Shown one piece after another: positions 1 to 7,864 of a stretch of 64,000 bases of DNA. The position numbers and the translations under genes were made by a program. The notes beneath the pieces were generated by a model. It saw nothing but the letters and a program-made list of their open reading frames with translations, was not told where the DNA came from and searched no databases. The DNA is from Candidatus Gastranaerophilales bacterium (lineage in GTDB: Bacteria > Cyanobacteriota > Vampirovibrionia > Gastranaerophilales > Gastranaerophilaceae): positions 62,001-126,000 of the forward strand of contig CALUWJ010000004.1 in the NCBI GenBank assembly GCA_944324455.1. The letters run 5' to 3'. Position 1 is the first letter of the stretch. The number at the start of each line of letters is the position of its first letter.

Positions 1-67
1 CTTTTTCTATTGCTGTTGACTTCAGTAATTCTAATTTTTCCTGAACTGTATAAGGTTTTCTTTTCAT
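1..67 (-). CDS. 5' end of a transposase OrfA-like gene (partial)
   Basis: A leftward gene is cut by the left edge, leaving 22 codons. The start is ATG at 65-67 on the minus strand, behind a strong AGGAGG ribosome site at 73-78. The visible peptide begins MKRKPYTVQEKLELL. That resembles the start of the helix-turn-helix OrfA subunit of IS3-type transposases, which usually open with a short basic stretch and an EK-rich helix. Only the beginning is visible, so it could also be another small HTH protein. The family call is inference; the presence of a translated start is well supported. Confidence 0.5.
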   Translation of the reverse strand, partial: MKRKPYTVQEKLELLKSTAIEK

Positions 68-87
68 TTTTGCCTCCTTATATATTA

Positions 88-132
88 AAACCCTAAAACC
101 GACTTTTTTTTCTTTGTCTAGTTTTAGGGTTT
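88..132. repeat. 12-bp inverted repeat upstream of the transposase start
   Basis: AAACCCTAAAAC at 88-99 is the exact reverse complement of GTTTTAGGGTTT at 121-132, with a 21-base loop. In the leftward transcript the hairpin would sit just upstream of the AGGAGG ribosome site of the transposase-like gene. It could be a protective 5' hairpin limiting translation from read-through transcripts, an element end, or a terminator arm. The sequence does not decide between these. Confidence 0.5.
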
Positions 133-227
133 CAGTTCAAAACGGTCTTTTTTCTTTTAAAAATATCTTGATATTTAATTTTTTTTATGAGAGAATTAAT
201 ATACTTGATAACTGAATTATATTTTAT

Positions 228-301
228 GGCAAGGTAGCTCAGCTGGCTAGAGCGTACGGCTCATACCCGTGAGGTCGAGAGTTCGAGTCTCTCCCTTGCT
301 A
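228..301 (+). tRNA. tRNA-Met (CAT), elongator type
   Basis: A full cloverleaf folds. The acceptor GGCAAGG (228-234) pairs with CCTTGCT (294-300), with one G-U pair. The D stem is GCTC/GAGC, the anticodon loop is CTCATAC with anticodon CAT, the T stem is GAGAG/CTCTC with TTCGAGT, and the discriminator is A301. The anticodon stem lacks the three consecutive G-C pairs of initiator tRNAs, and the body closely follows bacterial elongator tRNA-Met. A lysidine-modified tRNA-Ile2 is the alternative but fits less well. No CCA is encoded. A TATACT box at 200-205 is a possible -10 element. Confidence 0.95.
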
Positions 302-309
302 ATAAATAG

Positions 310-333
310 AGGCTTAGAAATAAGCCTTTTTTT
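310..333 (+). terminator. Intrinsic terminator of the tRNA-Met gene
   Basis: AGGCTTA (310-316) pairs with TAAGCCT (321-327) around a GAAA loop and is followed by seven T residues. It lies 9 bases after the tRNA and ends that unit. Confidence 0.9.
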
Positions 334-695
334 ATTGCCAATCTCGGTGTAATTGTATTTTAACGGGACATTTTACTTGAACGAATAAAAGGATTATTCG
401 GCAAGGTTGGCTTTGTGTTTGAATTATGACGGTCGGAAGTAATCGTTTTATGTGTTATGAAACCGGACGAAAAGTCTCTTTTGGGTATCACAAATGTCCT
501 CAAAATTCAAAAAATTTTATCTGAAAAACAAATCGTAATCGCTGTTTGTCCTAATTTTACTAAATTGTACGGATAAAACGATTATTGGACTTTTGAAGTA
601 AATAATGTCCGATTTGGCTTTAATAAGAGTAATTTGTGTTGGTATGTTACAAAAGTAGGAAAACAAGAACACTTTTCCGACTTCAGAGTTAATCT
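334..695. other. Non-coding stretch next to the tRNA, no intact gene
   Basis: No convincing gene is seen. There is a perfect 7-bp hairpin, CGAATAA (382-388) with TTATTCG (394-400). Two short open stretches exist, about 427-525 and 577-717, but they lie in different frames, have no ribosome site, and match no family I recognise. Given the decayed transposase directly downstream, this is most likely remnant mobile-element DNA. Confidence 0.4.
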
Positions 696-1122
696 GTGTG
701 TATGGATGAATTATTTATAGATTTATATAACAGCGGAATGTATCTGCCACAAATATATAAATTTGTAGGTTCAATTTCAATAGGCACACTTCATCGATGG
801 ATTTGGGCATATGAAGATAGTGAAGATTATAGAGTGCTTTTACCTAATTACAAATATACAAAACAGGGTGAATATAATACAATTTTAACTCAAGAAATGA
901 AAGATATATTTATTAAATTTCTTCTTCATCCAAATAAATTCTCTGTTACAAAAGCAATCAAATTAACTCAACATATACTAGAAAAGAAAGGAATTGAAAA
1001 TATTCCTCATATTATTAATTGTCTGTTTGGCACAAATTTATTACTGTATTTCATCAAAAGATCCTGAGGCAATCTTAATATTTGACAAAGCTGAAAAATA
1101 TTATTCTAAAATTATAAATTAA
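696..1122 (+). pseudogene. Decayed Mu-type transposase N-terminal fragment
   Basis: The 123 residues from 696 carry the pattern of the N-terminal region of Mu-type (MuA-like) transposases. These are a DLYNSG start, the G-S-x-S-x-x-TLHRW helix (about residues 25-36), then LTQEMKDIFIKFLLHPN and a basic helix. Intact relatives run to several hundred residues with a DDE catalytic core, which is absent here. After about residue 103 the text stops resembling the family. A different frame is open from 1021 to the stop at 1120-1122 and reads like coding sequence of an unknown, perhaps repeat-type, helical protein (contains IFDKAEKYYSK). A frameshift or fusion of two remnants is likely. No good ribosome site precedes 696. 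Confidence 0.6.
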
Positions 1123-1224
1123 TTTATTTTTCCTGTTGATAATTTATGTATCTTCTGGTAAGTTAGAATGTTAAAATTTTAAAAAGTAGTTTCCCTGTTT
1201 TCGAATTTGAAATATAATTATTCT

Positions 1225-1707
1225 ATGAAAAAAATTATTTTATTAATAGCTGTAATCGTTTTATGCACTGTACCTTTTTGTTTTTCTCAAGTTCGAAATT
1301 CAATTAAAGAAAAAGTAGAAAATATTTCACATCCAAATATTCCTAAAAAAATTGATGATGAATTCAATAGTTGTTTAGAAAAAGAAGATATTACATATCA
1401 TCAAATGCTTCAATGTACAATTGAAGGAAAAAATAAATATAACATTGAAATTGAAAAAATGGTAAAAAAATTAAAAAAAGTATTATCGGATGAACAATAT
1501 AGCAAATTAATTAAATCTCAACAAAAATGGCAAGAATTTTATGAGCAAGATAACTCATTTTTAGATAGTACTTTTGGCGATAATTATCCGCCATATATGC
1601 CGATAACCATTTCTGAAAATTATAAATTATTGAATGCAAAATATAGATTAGAACAATTGTATGAAATACTTTATTCAACTGAATTGTATAAGCAAAATGC
1701 TAATTAA
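1225..1707 (+). CDS. Exported LprI/DUF1311-like protein
   Basis: This is a 160-residue exported protein. Residues 1-21 form a signal peptide (MKK followed by a hydrophobic run ending in CFS). The mature part has the DUF1311/LprI layout: Cys50, Cys64 in LQCT, an amphipathic helix with KKLKKVLSDE, then SQQKWQEFYEQ around Trp102. LprI-type proteins in other bacteria inhibit host lysozyme; whether this one does is unknown. An in-frame TTG at 1207 would add six residues before the signal peptide, so the ATG at 1225 is preferred, although neither start has a clear ribosome site. It converges with the muramidase gene, overlapping by 4 bases. A lysozyme-inhibitor-like gene beside a muramidase is suggestive, but the two are on opposite strands. 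Confidence 0.65.
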   Translation: MKKIILLIAVIVLCTVPFCFSQVRNSIKEKVENISHPNIPKKIDDEFNSCLEKEDITYHQMLQCTIEGKNKYNIEIEKMVKKLKKVLSDEQYSKLIKSQQKWQEFYEQDNSFLDSTFGDNYPPYMPITISENYKLLNAKYRLEQLYEILYSTELYKQNAN

Positions 1708-2729
1708 TTATTTTCTTTCATCTTTTTTATTCTGTTAATTCTATCTATCCATCCATTATAAAAAACTTTTTGATTAGGTCTTTCTACAATTCTATTGTCA
1801 TAATATTTTTTTCTTAAGGCATAATACTTATCAAAATCTCCTTCGGATTTTTCCAAAAATTGTTTTGCTCTACCTACCCCATGATTAATAGCTGAATCAT
1901 AATGCAAATATGCAAGATTTTTATCTTTTATTTTATCCGCGCCAGATGCTTTGTAATATTCCTTGTAATAAATTTCATCTGCCTCATCAAAAGTTATATC
2001 TTTTACATCTTTTAATGGTCTATTCATTTTCTTGTTGTATGCATCAAAAGTTTTTTGAGTTATTCCTTTGTTTGTCCTGCCACCTAAATCATTTTTATTG
2101 TCTACAAAACCGCCTTCTGTTTTATATATATGCTTCATCATTTTATTAAAGTTTTCATCTTGAATTTCAGGTTTTCTTTCATCTGAGTTATCATTAGAAA
2201 TCTTAACTTCATTATCTTCTTTTGTTTCTTCATACTCAGCATGTAATTTAAAAGGTGTTATGTCTTCTGTTTTTTTATGTTCTTTGTCAACATTCTTTTT
2301 TGAATCATACAACTCTTTATTTTCAATATTTTCATCACTGTTTTCATTGTTTGTATCATCATTAATTAGTATCTTATCTTTTAATTTTACTCCATTAATT
2401 TCAATTTCACCTTCTTTAATATCATTTCTTGGCGTTTCTTTTTTATCATTTTCATTAGTTTTATTGATTTCAGAGTTATCCTTTAAAAAATATAATTCTT
2501 CATCTGAATTATTGCCCGGCAAAGGCACTTTTGAATTATTATTCTTTTTATTTTTTTCATCTTTCATTTTTATTAATTCTTCATTTGATGAATACAGTAC
2601 ATGTTTTGGTTCTATTTTGTCACCTAATTCACTAATTAGTGAATTTCTTAATTCTTTTTCTTTTTTCTTTTTCTTTTCATCCTTGTATAAAATTTCTGCT
2701 GCATTTTTAAAAATGTTTTGATTTGACAA
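1704..2729 (-). CDS. GH108-type N-acetylmuramidase with long disordered N-terminus
   Basis: A 341-residue protein with two parts. Residues 1-190 are very rich in Lys, Glu, Asp and Asn and look disordered. Residues 193-341 are a glycoside hydrolase 108 domain. It has the catalytic EGGF (Glu205), the following DLGGRTNKGIT block (214-224) and a C-terminal part ending in a putative peptidoglycan-binding helix bundle. GH108 enzymes cut the glycan backbone of peptidoglycan and occur in phage lysis systems, secretion systems and export of large proteins. There is no signal peptide, so it would need another route to the periplasm. The start is TTG at 2727-2729 with an AAAGGATA ribosome site upstream. 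The low-complexity N-terminus is unusual for the family. Confidence 0.75.
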   Translation of the reverse strand: MSNQNIFKNAAEILYKDEKKKKKEKELRNSLISELGDKIEPKHVLYSSNEELIKMKDEKNKKNNNSKVPLPGNNSDEELYFLKDNSEINKTNENDKKETPRNDIKEGEIEINGVKLKDKILINDDTNNENSDENIENKELYDSKKNVDKEHKKTEDITPFKLHAEYEETKEDNEVKISNDNSDERKPEIQDENFNKMMKHIYKTEGGFVDNKNDLGGRTNKGITQKTFDAYNKKMNRPLKDVKDITFDEADEIYYKEYYKASGADKIKDKNLAYLHYDSAINHGVGRAKQFLEKSEGDFDKYYALRKKYYDNRIVERPNQKVFYNGWIDRINRIKKMKENN

Positions 2730-2788
2730 AATATTCTATCCTTTTATTTAATTAACACTCCTGTATTCTATTGTATGGAATTATATAA

Positions 2789-3300
2789 TGTAGCGAAAAA
2801 CGGGCAAAATTTGTAAGACCTTCCAAATTTAGGCGGATTTTATGGAATAAAATTCATAGTGATGGTATAATAAAAAATAATAAAAAGACCTACGATTTAT
2901 TTATCCCTTTTGGAAGAAGCTGTCATTGCGCTATGCATTTGGATATTTTTAAATTAAGAACAATTTCATCTCCTTTTGATTGGTTGATTCCATCAGATTT
3001 ATCTATTGAGCCCATAAAAGAAAGGTTTGATTTATTAAATAATTTTAGTGATTTTTTTAATTATTATTTGATTTTATTATATTTGAACATTCTCAAATAA
3101 TGGAAAAAGGGGAAGTTAAAGAAATAGTTATAAATAAAAATATTATAAAATATATTTCTAATCATTCTTATTTAGAGCTATCAGATGAACAATGGCAAAA
3201 AAATGGTAGAAAAATGCCAAATATATCCCCTGCGATAACAATAAAAAAAGTATTTGAAAATTATAAACTTAATTCAAATTTGAATACATATTGTAAATAA
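2789..3300 (+). pseudogene. Frameshifted DUF1796 (papain-like) gene remnant
   Basis: From about 2852 to 3067 one frame reads like DUF1796, a predicted papain-like cysteine peptidase family. It has YDLFIPFGRSCHCAMHLD, then LRTISSPFDWLI with the SPFDW signature. This frame ends at a TAA at 3098-3100. The natural continuation (DFIIFEHSQIMEKGE and beyond) is in another frame from 3070 to the stop at 3298-3300, so one base appears to have been lost near 3068. No in-frame ATG, GTG or TTG with a ribosome site is seen at the front, where the frame opens at 2789. The 3' part also ends early for the family. The 66-codon frame from ATG 3100 alone is therefore probably not a separate gene. Confidence 0.6.
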
Positions 3301-3458
3301 ATATTACAATTGTCTTTTTTGATATTGTATAAATTAAATTTTCATATATTATATAAATTAATGTGTTTACTAATAAAGATACAATACAAAGGAAAATAAT
3401 GCTTCCGCCCAATTTCACAACAGCATTTAATTTATATCAAAATCTTATATTAAAAATT

Positions 3459-3483
3459 AAGACGGTTTTTCAACCGTCTTTTT
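3459..3483 (+). terminator. Intrinsic terminator
   Basis: AAGACGGTT (3459-3467) and AACCGTCTT (3472-3480) form a 9-bp stem with a TTTC loop and a short T run. It ends rightward transcription from the accessory strip and lies 21 bases before the next start codon, so it could also act as a leader hairpin for the small gene at 3505. Confidence 0.75.
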
Positions 3484-3504
3484 AGCATTTAGAAAGGAAA
3501 AGCC

Positions 3505-3732
3505 ATGCCTGTTGAAACATTGTTTAAACAAAAAGTAAATTATAAAGATAATATAAAAATTTCATTTAAAGGAGCTAATTTAGGAAGTGAAACAGCAAGG
3601 GTTTTAAATATTATAAATATGCTTAAAGAAGATAAAGTTTTAAAATTTGAAAACAAAACCCATATAGAGCGTTTAATTTGCAAGCATAATATAGCACGAA
3701 GGATATTTTTTGATGAAATAACGAGATTATAA
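3505..3732 (+). CDS. Small protein of unknown function with an N-terminal ISFKG motif
   Basis: A 75-residue basic protein with a good AAAGGAAA ribosome site 6 bases before the ATG. I recognise no family. Residues 14-23 read DNIKISFKGA, after a short Asn/Lys-rich lead. A comparable hydrophobic-F-K-G/A motif follows an Asn-rich lead in the small protein at 46017-46274. The rest is helical and charged with one Cys and no membrane segment. It is flanked by terminators on both sides and so is a single-gene unit. Confidence 0.6.
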   Translation: MPVETLFKQKVNYKDNIKISFKGANLGSETARVLNIINMLKEDKVLKFENKTHIERLICKHNIARRIFFDEITRL

Positions 3733-3789
3733 TTTATTTTCATACCGATATTTGTTACTTTCGATACAAGTGAAATGCACAAAAAGTGC

Positions 3790-3820
3790 AAAATCCGCTT
3801 TATTTTTTAAAGCGGATTTT
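3790..3820. terminator. Bidirectional intrinsic terminator
   Basis: A perfect 12-bp stem, 3790-3801 with 3809-3820, contains AATCCGC. It carries A-rich and T-rich flanks on both sides. It separates the rightward small gene from the leftward TerC-like gene. Confidence 0.9.
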
Positions 3821-3841
3821 CTTTAGCTAAATATTTAATAA

Positions 3842-4894
3842 TTAGGGATTGTTTTTTATTTTGTTATTTTCCTTAATTGAGGCAAAAAATGCGGCCAAAA
3901 TAAAGACTAAACCAATAAATCCTGTTATAATTTCGCTAACTTCTCTAAAAGATGAAATATACATTATTATAGCTAACGCTCCTATTGCCCAGTGAGCACC
4001 GTGTTCTAAGTAAATATATTGTTTTAGAGTCTTTTTTTCAACAAGCATAATGGTTAGAGAACGAACAAACATAGCACCTATTGAAAGCCCTATTGTAATA
4101 ATCAAAATATCTTTACTTAGCGCAAATGCTCCTAAAACACCGTCAAGAGAAAAAGAAGCGTCAATTAATTCAAGATATAAGAAATTTACAAAACAACTGT
4201 TTGTTAGGCTAAAATGCGGTGAACAAGTTTTTATGGCATTATTTTCGCTATGTTGTTCTAGTGCATGAGATATGCCATCAATTAAAAGATAGATTATTAT
4301 TCCCCAAATTCCAGCTATTAAAACCTCTGTTCTATCTTGCTCTAAAACATGGCTTTGAGCAAAATATATCATTAATAAAGTTAAAACAACTCCAAGACCT
4401 CTAACATGACCCAAATGTGTTAATTTTTCTTCTATAAAAGGAATCCAATGGACATCTTTTTTTGGATTTGTAAAATATGTAAAAAATAACATAATTAAAA
4501 AAGATGCGCCAAAAGTTATTATTGGAGGGTGCGAAATATGAAGATAATGAGCATATTTATCAGCGTCATTTAGCGCCATATTAACTACTTCAACAATATT
4601 TAAATGAGAAAATATTGCAACAACTAAAACAGGAAATAAAAATCTCATTCCAAAAACCGCAATTAAAATACCCCAAGTTAAAAACCTATGCTGCCACAAT
4701 GGGGACATTTTTTCTAACTTTGTCGCATTAACAACAGCATTATCAAAAGACAAGCTGATTTCTAATATACTTAAAACTAATACAATAAAAATTGCTTGAA
4801 GTTCTGCGCCAACATGGGCGTGATGTGCCCAAAAATAGGCTAAAGTTAGTCCAAGAGCTGTAAAGATATATGAGCCTTTAAAATATTGAAGCAT
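3842..4894 (-). CDS. TerC/DUF475 family integral membrane protein
   Basis: A 350-residue polytopic membrane protein of the DUF475/TerC-like group. Two pseudo-symmetric acidic motifs lie in membrane helices: FDNAVVNA (50-57) and FSLDGVLGAFA (248-258). A cytoplasmic loop with NPKKDVHW lies around 143-150. Related TerC proteins act in metal homeostasis, particularly manganese export, and in tellurite resistance; the paired Asp residues are thought to handle the ion. The substrate here is not shown. A GGAG ribosome site lies just upstream of the ATG. The gene is monocistronic, between two strong terminators. Confidence 0.85.
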   Translation of the reverse strand: MLQYFKGSYIFTALGLTLAYFWAHHAHVGAELQAIFIVLVLSILEISLSFDNAVVNATKLEKMSPLWQHRFLTWGILIAVFGMRFLFPVLVVAIFSHLNIVEVVNMALNDADKYAHYLHISHPPIITFGASFLIMLFFTYFTNPKKDVHWIPFIEEKLTHLGHVRGLGVVLTLLMIYFAQSHVLEQDRTEVLIAGIWGIIIYLLIDGISHALEQHSENNAIKTCSPHFSLTNSCFVNFLYLELIDASFSLDGVLGAFALSKDILIITIGLSIGAMFVRSLTIMLVEKKTLKQYIYLEHGAHWAIGALAIIMYISSFREVSEIITGFIGLVFILAAFFASIKENNKIKNNP

Positions 4895-4957
4895 TATTTT
4901 CTCCTAAATTAATATATTAATATTGTAAAAGCTACATAAAATAATACAATACAAATA

Positions 4958-4993
4958 AAAGAGGAATAGCCAATATGGTTATTCCTCTTTTTA
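4958..4993. terminator. Strong terminator, 15-bp stem
   Basis: Bases 4958-4972 pair with 4976-4990 (one G-T pair), followed by T residues, with A residues on the other side. It ends the leftward Hsp20 gene and would stop rightward transcription as well. Confidence 0.85.
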
Positions 4994-5009
4994 TTATTGT
5001 TTAATAGAG

Positions 5010-5468
5010 TTATTTAATTGTTAATTTTTTCTTGTTTTCGCTTTCAACAACCTTTTTAGGTGCTTCAATTTTTAAAATACCATGTTCTAATTTTGCTTCA
5101 GTCTTATCGATATCTATTTCATCAGGGAAATAAACGGTTCTTGAAAATTCGCCATATCTAAATTCTGATTTTTTATAGTTATTTTCATTTTCTTCTTTTT
5201 CTTCTTCTTTTTTGGCGTTAATTATAACGTAATTAGAATCGATATCTATATCAAGATTTTCTTTTTTAACTCCGGGAAGTTCGGCTTTTAATTCGTATTT
5301 TTTACCTTTATCTGTTACTTCAACAGGCATTGAATATTTTTCCATTTCTTGTTCCCAATATTGAGCTTCAGGAAAATAGCTATCGAAATGTCTGTTTAAT
5401 AAAGAACTGATTTCGTCATTTACGGTTCTTATAAAATTTTGTGGAGCTTTTCTAACTAAAAATTTCAT
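5010..5468 (-). CDS. Small heat-shock protein, Hsp20/alpha-crystallin family
   Basis: A 152-residue ATP-independent chaperone that holds unfolding proteins. The alpha-crystallin domain spans about 47-150. It has ELPGVKKENLDI (63-74), a charged variable loop rich in Glu (88-98), FSRTVYFPDEID (108-119) and the LEHGILKIE motif (127-135). An in-frame ATG eight codons upstream (5492) exists, but the AAAGGA ribosome site lies 8-13 bases before the ATG at 5468, which also gives the usual N-terminus. Single-gene unit, bounded by terminators. Confidence 0.92.
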   Translation of the reverse strand: MKFLVRKAPQNFIRTVNDEISSLLNRHFDSYFPEAQYWEQEMEKYSMPVEVTDKGKKYELKAELPGVKKENLDIDIDSNYVIINAKKEEEKEENENNYKKSEFRYGEFSRTVYFPDEIDIDKTEAKLEHGILKIEAPKKVVESENKKKLTIK

Positions 5469-5560
5469 AATATCTGTCCTTTCATACTTCATTACTTCTT
5501 ACAATCTTATTATCGCTCTTTTTTTAAAAAAGCCCCTGTTTTTAATCAAAAATTAATTAT

Positions 5561-5590
5561 TTAAAAAAGAGCCTTGTTATTAAGGCTCTT
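5561..5590 (-). terminator. Intrinsic terminator of the gene at 5613-6017
   Basis: AAGAGCCTT (5567-5575) and AAGGCTCTT (5582-5590) pair around a 6-base loop. On the minus strand the stem is followed by a run of T residues. Confidence 0.88.
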
Positions 5591-5612
5591 GGATGTTTTA
5601 TACTTTTGCTTT

Positions 5613-6017
5613 TTAATTACTAAATTCAACGTAACTTTCTGATGATGAGGTTGAATTATCGGTTTTTACCATACATTGTTGGTATTGTTTAGTTAGATTT
5701 TCTTTTTTTGATTTTAGTGTTACGGTGTAGCAATTAAAATCTTTTGACGGTTCATATTTATATGTTAAATCTTTTTTAAGTTTAATATTTTCAATAGTTT
5801 CAGGATATTTTCCGTTTTCTTTTTGATAATCTTGAACATAATTAATTATAGGTTTAATATCTTTCATTTTGTTAATGTTTTCAGGCATTTTAAATGTTGA
5901 ATTTGCAAAAGTAATTATTCCGATGAAAGCACCTAAAATAAGCAAAAGCTGTATAAAAAATATTATACCTAAAACTATAAAAAACCATTTTAAAACTGTT
6001 AAAAATCTTTCTTTCAT
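5613..6017 (-). CDS. Membrane-anchored hypothetical protein
   Basis: A 134-residue protein with one N-terminal membrane segment (about 8-38) and a soluble C-terminal domain. The part after the anchor has INYVQDYQKENGKYPETIENI (about 58-78), which resembles the helix-to-sheet region of type II secretion or type IV pilin-like proteins. The prepilin cleavage site is missing, so a pilin role is doubtful. A Ser-rich tail follows. Two Cys residues could form a disulfide outside the membrane. It lies 66 bases after the endonuclease IV-like gene and has its own terminator. Function unknown. Confidence 0.65.
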   Translation of the reverse strand: MKERFLTVLKWFFIVLGIIFFIQLLLILGAFIGIITFANSTFKMPENINKMKDIKPIINYVQDYQKENGKYPETIENIKLKKDLTYKYEPSKDFNCYTVTLKSKKENLTKQYQQCMVKTDNSTSSSESYVEFSN

Positions 6018-6083
6018 ATTATTTTCCTCATTTTTTCTTTATTATACTATTTTTTAAAAATTAGTAAATTGATAATATAGAGG

Positions 6084-6908
6084 CTATAAGGAATAATAAT
6101 AATCTTTTAAGATTTTTGTATCTATTTCAATATTCGGGCTTTCACATACAAGCGCGCCTTTTATATTAAATTTTTTCAAAGCTTTAATTAAATCTTTATA
6201 ATTAAAATCGCTTTCTTCAAAAATTAAATGGTTTTTTTCACCTTTATCTGTGTATTTTATTCCTGCAACGTGCCCATGGAAATTATTTAGAGCGATTTCC
6301 CCTAATTCATTTCCCAGATGTTCTAAAATATAGCAAAATTCATCATAGGTGTTAAATTTGCCGTTTTCTCTTGCATGGATATGAGCAAAATCTATACAAG
6401 GAAGAATTTGGGAAAAATTTTTAGATAGTTCAATTATTTCATCCAATGTTCCCCATTGGGTCTTTTTTCCTGTGGTTTCAGGCCTAATCCAAACATCATT
6501 ATCTTCTTTTTGAAGTGTATCAATAATAATTTCGTGTCTTTTAATCATTCTATCTAAAACTGTTTTAGAGTCATCTCCTAAATAAAAAGCAGCATGATAG
6601 GTTATTGAATAAGCCCCTAAATCTTTTGCAGCTTTGGCAGTATCTAATACTCTTTTAATACTCGCTTCAATTTTTTCATCTTCTTTGGCGTTTAGGTTGA
6701 TATAATAGGGTCCATGGTGAGTTATTAATTTATCATTTCTATTTAAAATCATTTCTCTTGTTTTTTCGCTATATCGAACCCCATGGACAAATTCAACTTC
6801 AAGCCCATCCAGTTCTAATTCTTCAAGTTTTTTAAAAGCATTAGAATAATCTTTTGCGCTTGATGGTATTCCGGGTGTTAAAAAATTTAATTTATCAACT
6901 TTAATCAT
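6084..6908 (-). CDS. Endonuclease IV-like TIM-barrel protein (AP endonuclease family 2)
   Basis: A 274-residue TIM-barrel protein. Candidate metal ligands stand at the usual spacing: His65 (HHGPY), His105 (YHAAF), Glu144 (RPETTG), Asp173 and His176 (DFAHIH), His211 (NFHGH), Asp221 and Glu256 (CESPN). Endonuclease IV cleaves DNA at abasic sites using three zinc ions. The sequence looks more like the archaeal and anaerobe-type Nfo relatives than E. coli Nfo, so a sugar isomerase of the same fold remains possible. It follows the formyltransferase gene by 11 bases and is probably the last gene of the ffh operon. Confidence 0.75.
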   Translation of the reverse strand: MIKVDKLNFLTPGIPSSAKDYSNAFKKLEELELDGLEVEFVHGVRYSEKTREMILNRNDKLITHHGPYYINLNAKEDEKIEASIKRVLDTAKAAKDLGAYSITYHAAFYLGDDSKTVLDRMIKRHEIIIDTLQKEDNDVWIRPETTGKKTQWGTLDEIIELSKNFSQILPCIDFAHIHARENGKFNTYDEFCYILEHLGNELGEIALNNFHGHVAGIKYTDKGEKNHLIFEESDFNYKDLIKALKKFNIKGALVCESPNIEIDTKILKDYYYSL

Positions 6909-6919
6909 AAATAATTCTC

Positions 6920-7864
6920 CTAAAGAATAAATTCACCAATTTTTGGACTAAACGTATTATAAAAATCATAAGGGTTAAACACGCCCCAGGTGCCGATTTG
7001 CAGAACTTCAATTGAAATATAACCATTTTTTGCTGCAATTAAAAGTTTGTTTTCATCAGCCTCAACAATAGAACCCAATTCATAATCGTGTTTTATATAA
7101 ATCGGTTTTGCTTTTATTATTTTTGTGTTTACACCTCTAAAATATGCGTAAACATTGAAAAATGGGTTACAAGCTCTAATTAAACAATCAATTTTTGAAA
7201 CATCGTTTTTCCAGTTAATTCTAAAATTCCCTTCGGTTTTTGGCGCTAAAATATAGTTTTCCTCCTTGTTTTGAGGAATTCTGTTTATTTGACCTGTTTT
7301 TTCTAACCTTTTTAATACTTCAATTAAAGCATCTGAAATCATATATGTTGTGCGGTTAAAAATTGTTCCCATTGTTTCAAATGGCATTACATCAAATTTT
7401 TCTTGATAAATAATATCACCTGTATCAAAATTTTCATCCATAAAATGAAGCGTAATACCTGAAATTTTTTCATTATTATTTATTATATGAAAATAAGGCA
7501 TAGCACCTCTATAATAAGGTAATAGCGATGGATGAGAATTAATATATCCTAGTTTTGTTGTGGATAAAAATTCTTTAGATAAAAGATTATTATAAGAACA
7601 AACTACTCCAATATCAGCATTTAATTTTTTAATTTTATCAATGCATTTTTTTTCATTAGGGCTTTTTTCAAATTCAATTAAATTAAGTCCTTTTGTTTGG
7701 GTAAAATTTTTAAAATATGAATATGTTTCATGGGTTTTTTTAGGAGGAACAACCCCTACAATATTAAACCCTTTTTCTAAAAGATTAGCTAAACAAACTA
7801 ATGCCATATCAGGAATGCCGACAAAGATTATTTTAAGCTTTTTATCCATTGTTAATTTTTCCAT
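6920..7864 (-). CDS. Methionyl-tRNA formyltransferase-like enzyme
   Basis: A 314-residue formyltransferase. The N-terminal Rossmann-like domain carries the catalytic set Asn109 and His111 (INSHPSLLP) and Asp147 (FDTGD), as in Fmt. A C-terminal OB-like domain covers about 210-314. Fmt formylates the initiator Met-tRNA from 10-formyl-tetrahydrofolate. The sequence departs somewhat from textbook Fmt (GAMPYFH where Fmt usually has GAAPI), so a sugar-nucleotide formyltransferase cannot be excluded. The start at 7864 overlaps the end of trkH by 13 bases. A second ATG lies five codons later. Confidence 0.7.
   Translation of the reverse strand: MEKLTMDKKLKIIFVGIPDMALVCLANLLEKGFNIVGVVPPKKTHETYSYFKNFTQTKGLNLIEFEKSPNEKKCIDKIKKLNADIGVVCSYNNLLSKEFLSTTKLGYINSHPSLLPYYRGAMPYFHIINNNEKISGITLHFMDENFDTGDIIYQEKFDVMPFETMGTIFNRTTYMISDALIEVLKRLEKTGQINRIPQNKEENYILAPKTEGNFRINWKNDVSKIDCLIRACNPFFNVYAYFRGVNTKIIKAKPIYIKHDYELGSIVEADENKLLIAAKNGYISIEVLQIGTWGVFNPYDFYNTFSPKIGEFIL

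Noticed and set aside
228-301. Initiator tRNA-fMet or tRNA-Ile2
   Set aside because: The anticodon stem lacks the three G-C pairs of the initiator, and the whole sequence follows the elongator Met pattern.
2260-2721. Long open stretch on the + strand opposite the muramidase gene
   Set aside because: It is the mirror of the Lys/Glu-rich low-complexity region, giving a Ser/Phe/Leu-rich reading with no ribosome site.
3100-3300. A separate 66-codon gene starting at ATG 3100
   Set aside because: Its reading continues DUF1796 upstream of the ATG in the same frame, so it is the 3' part of the broken gene.
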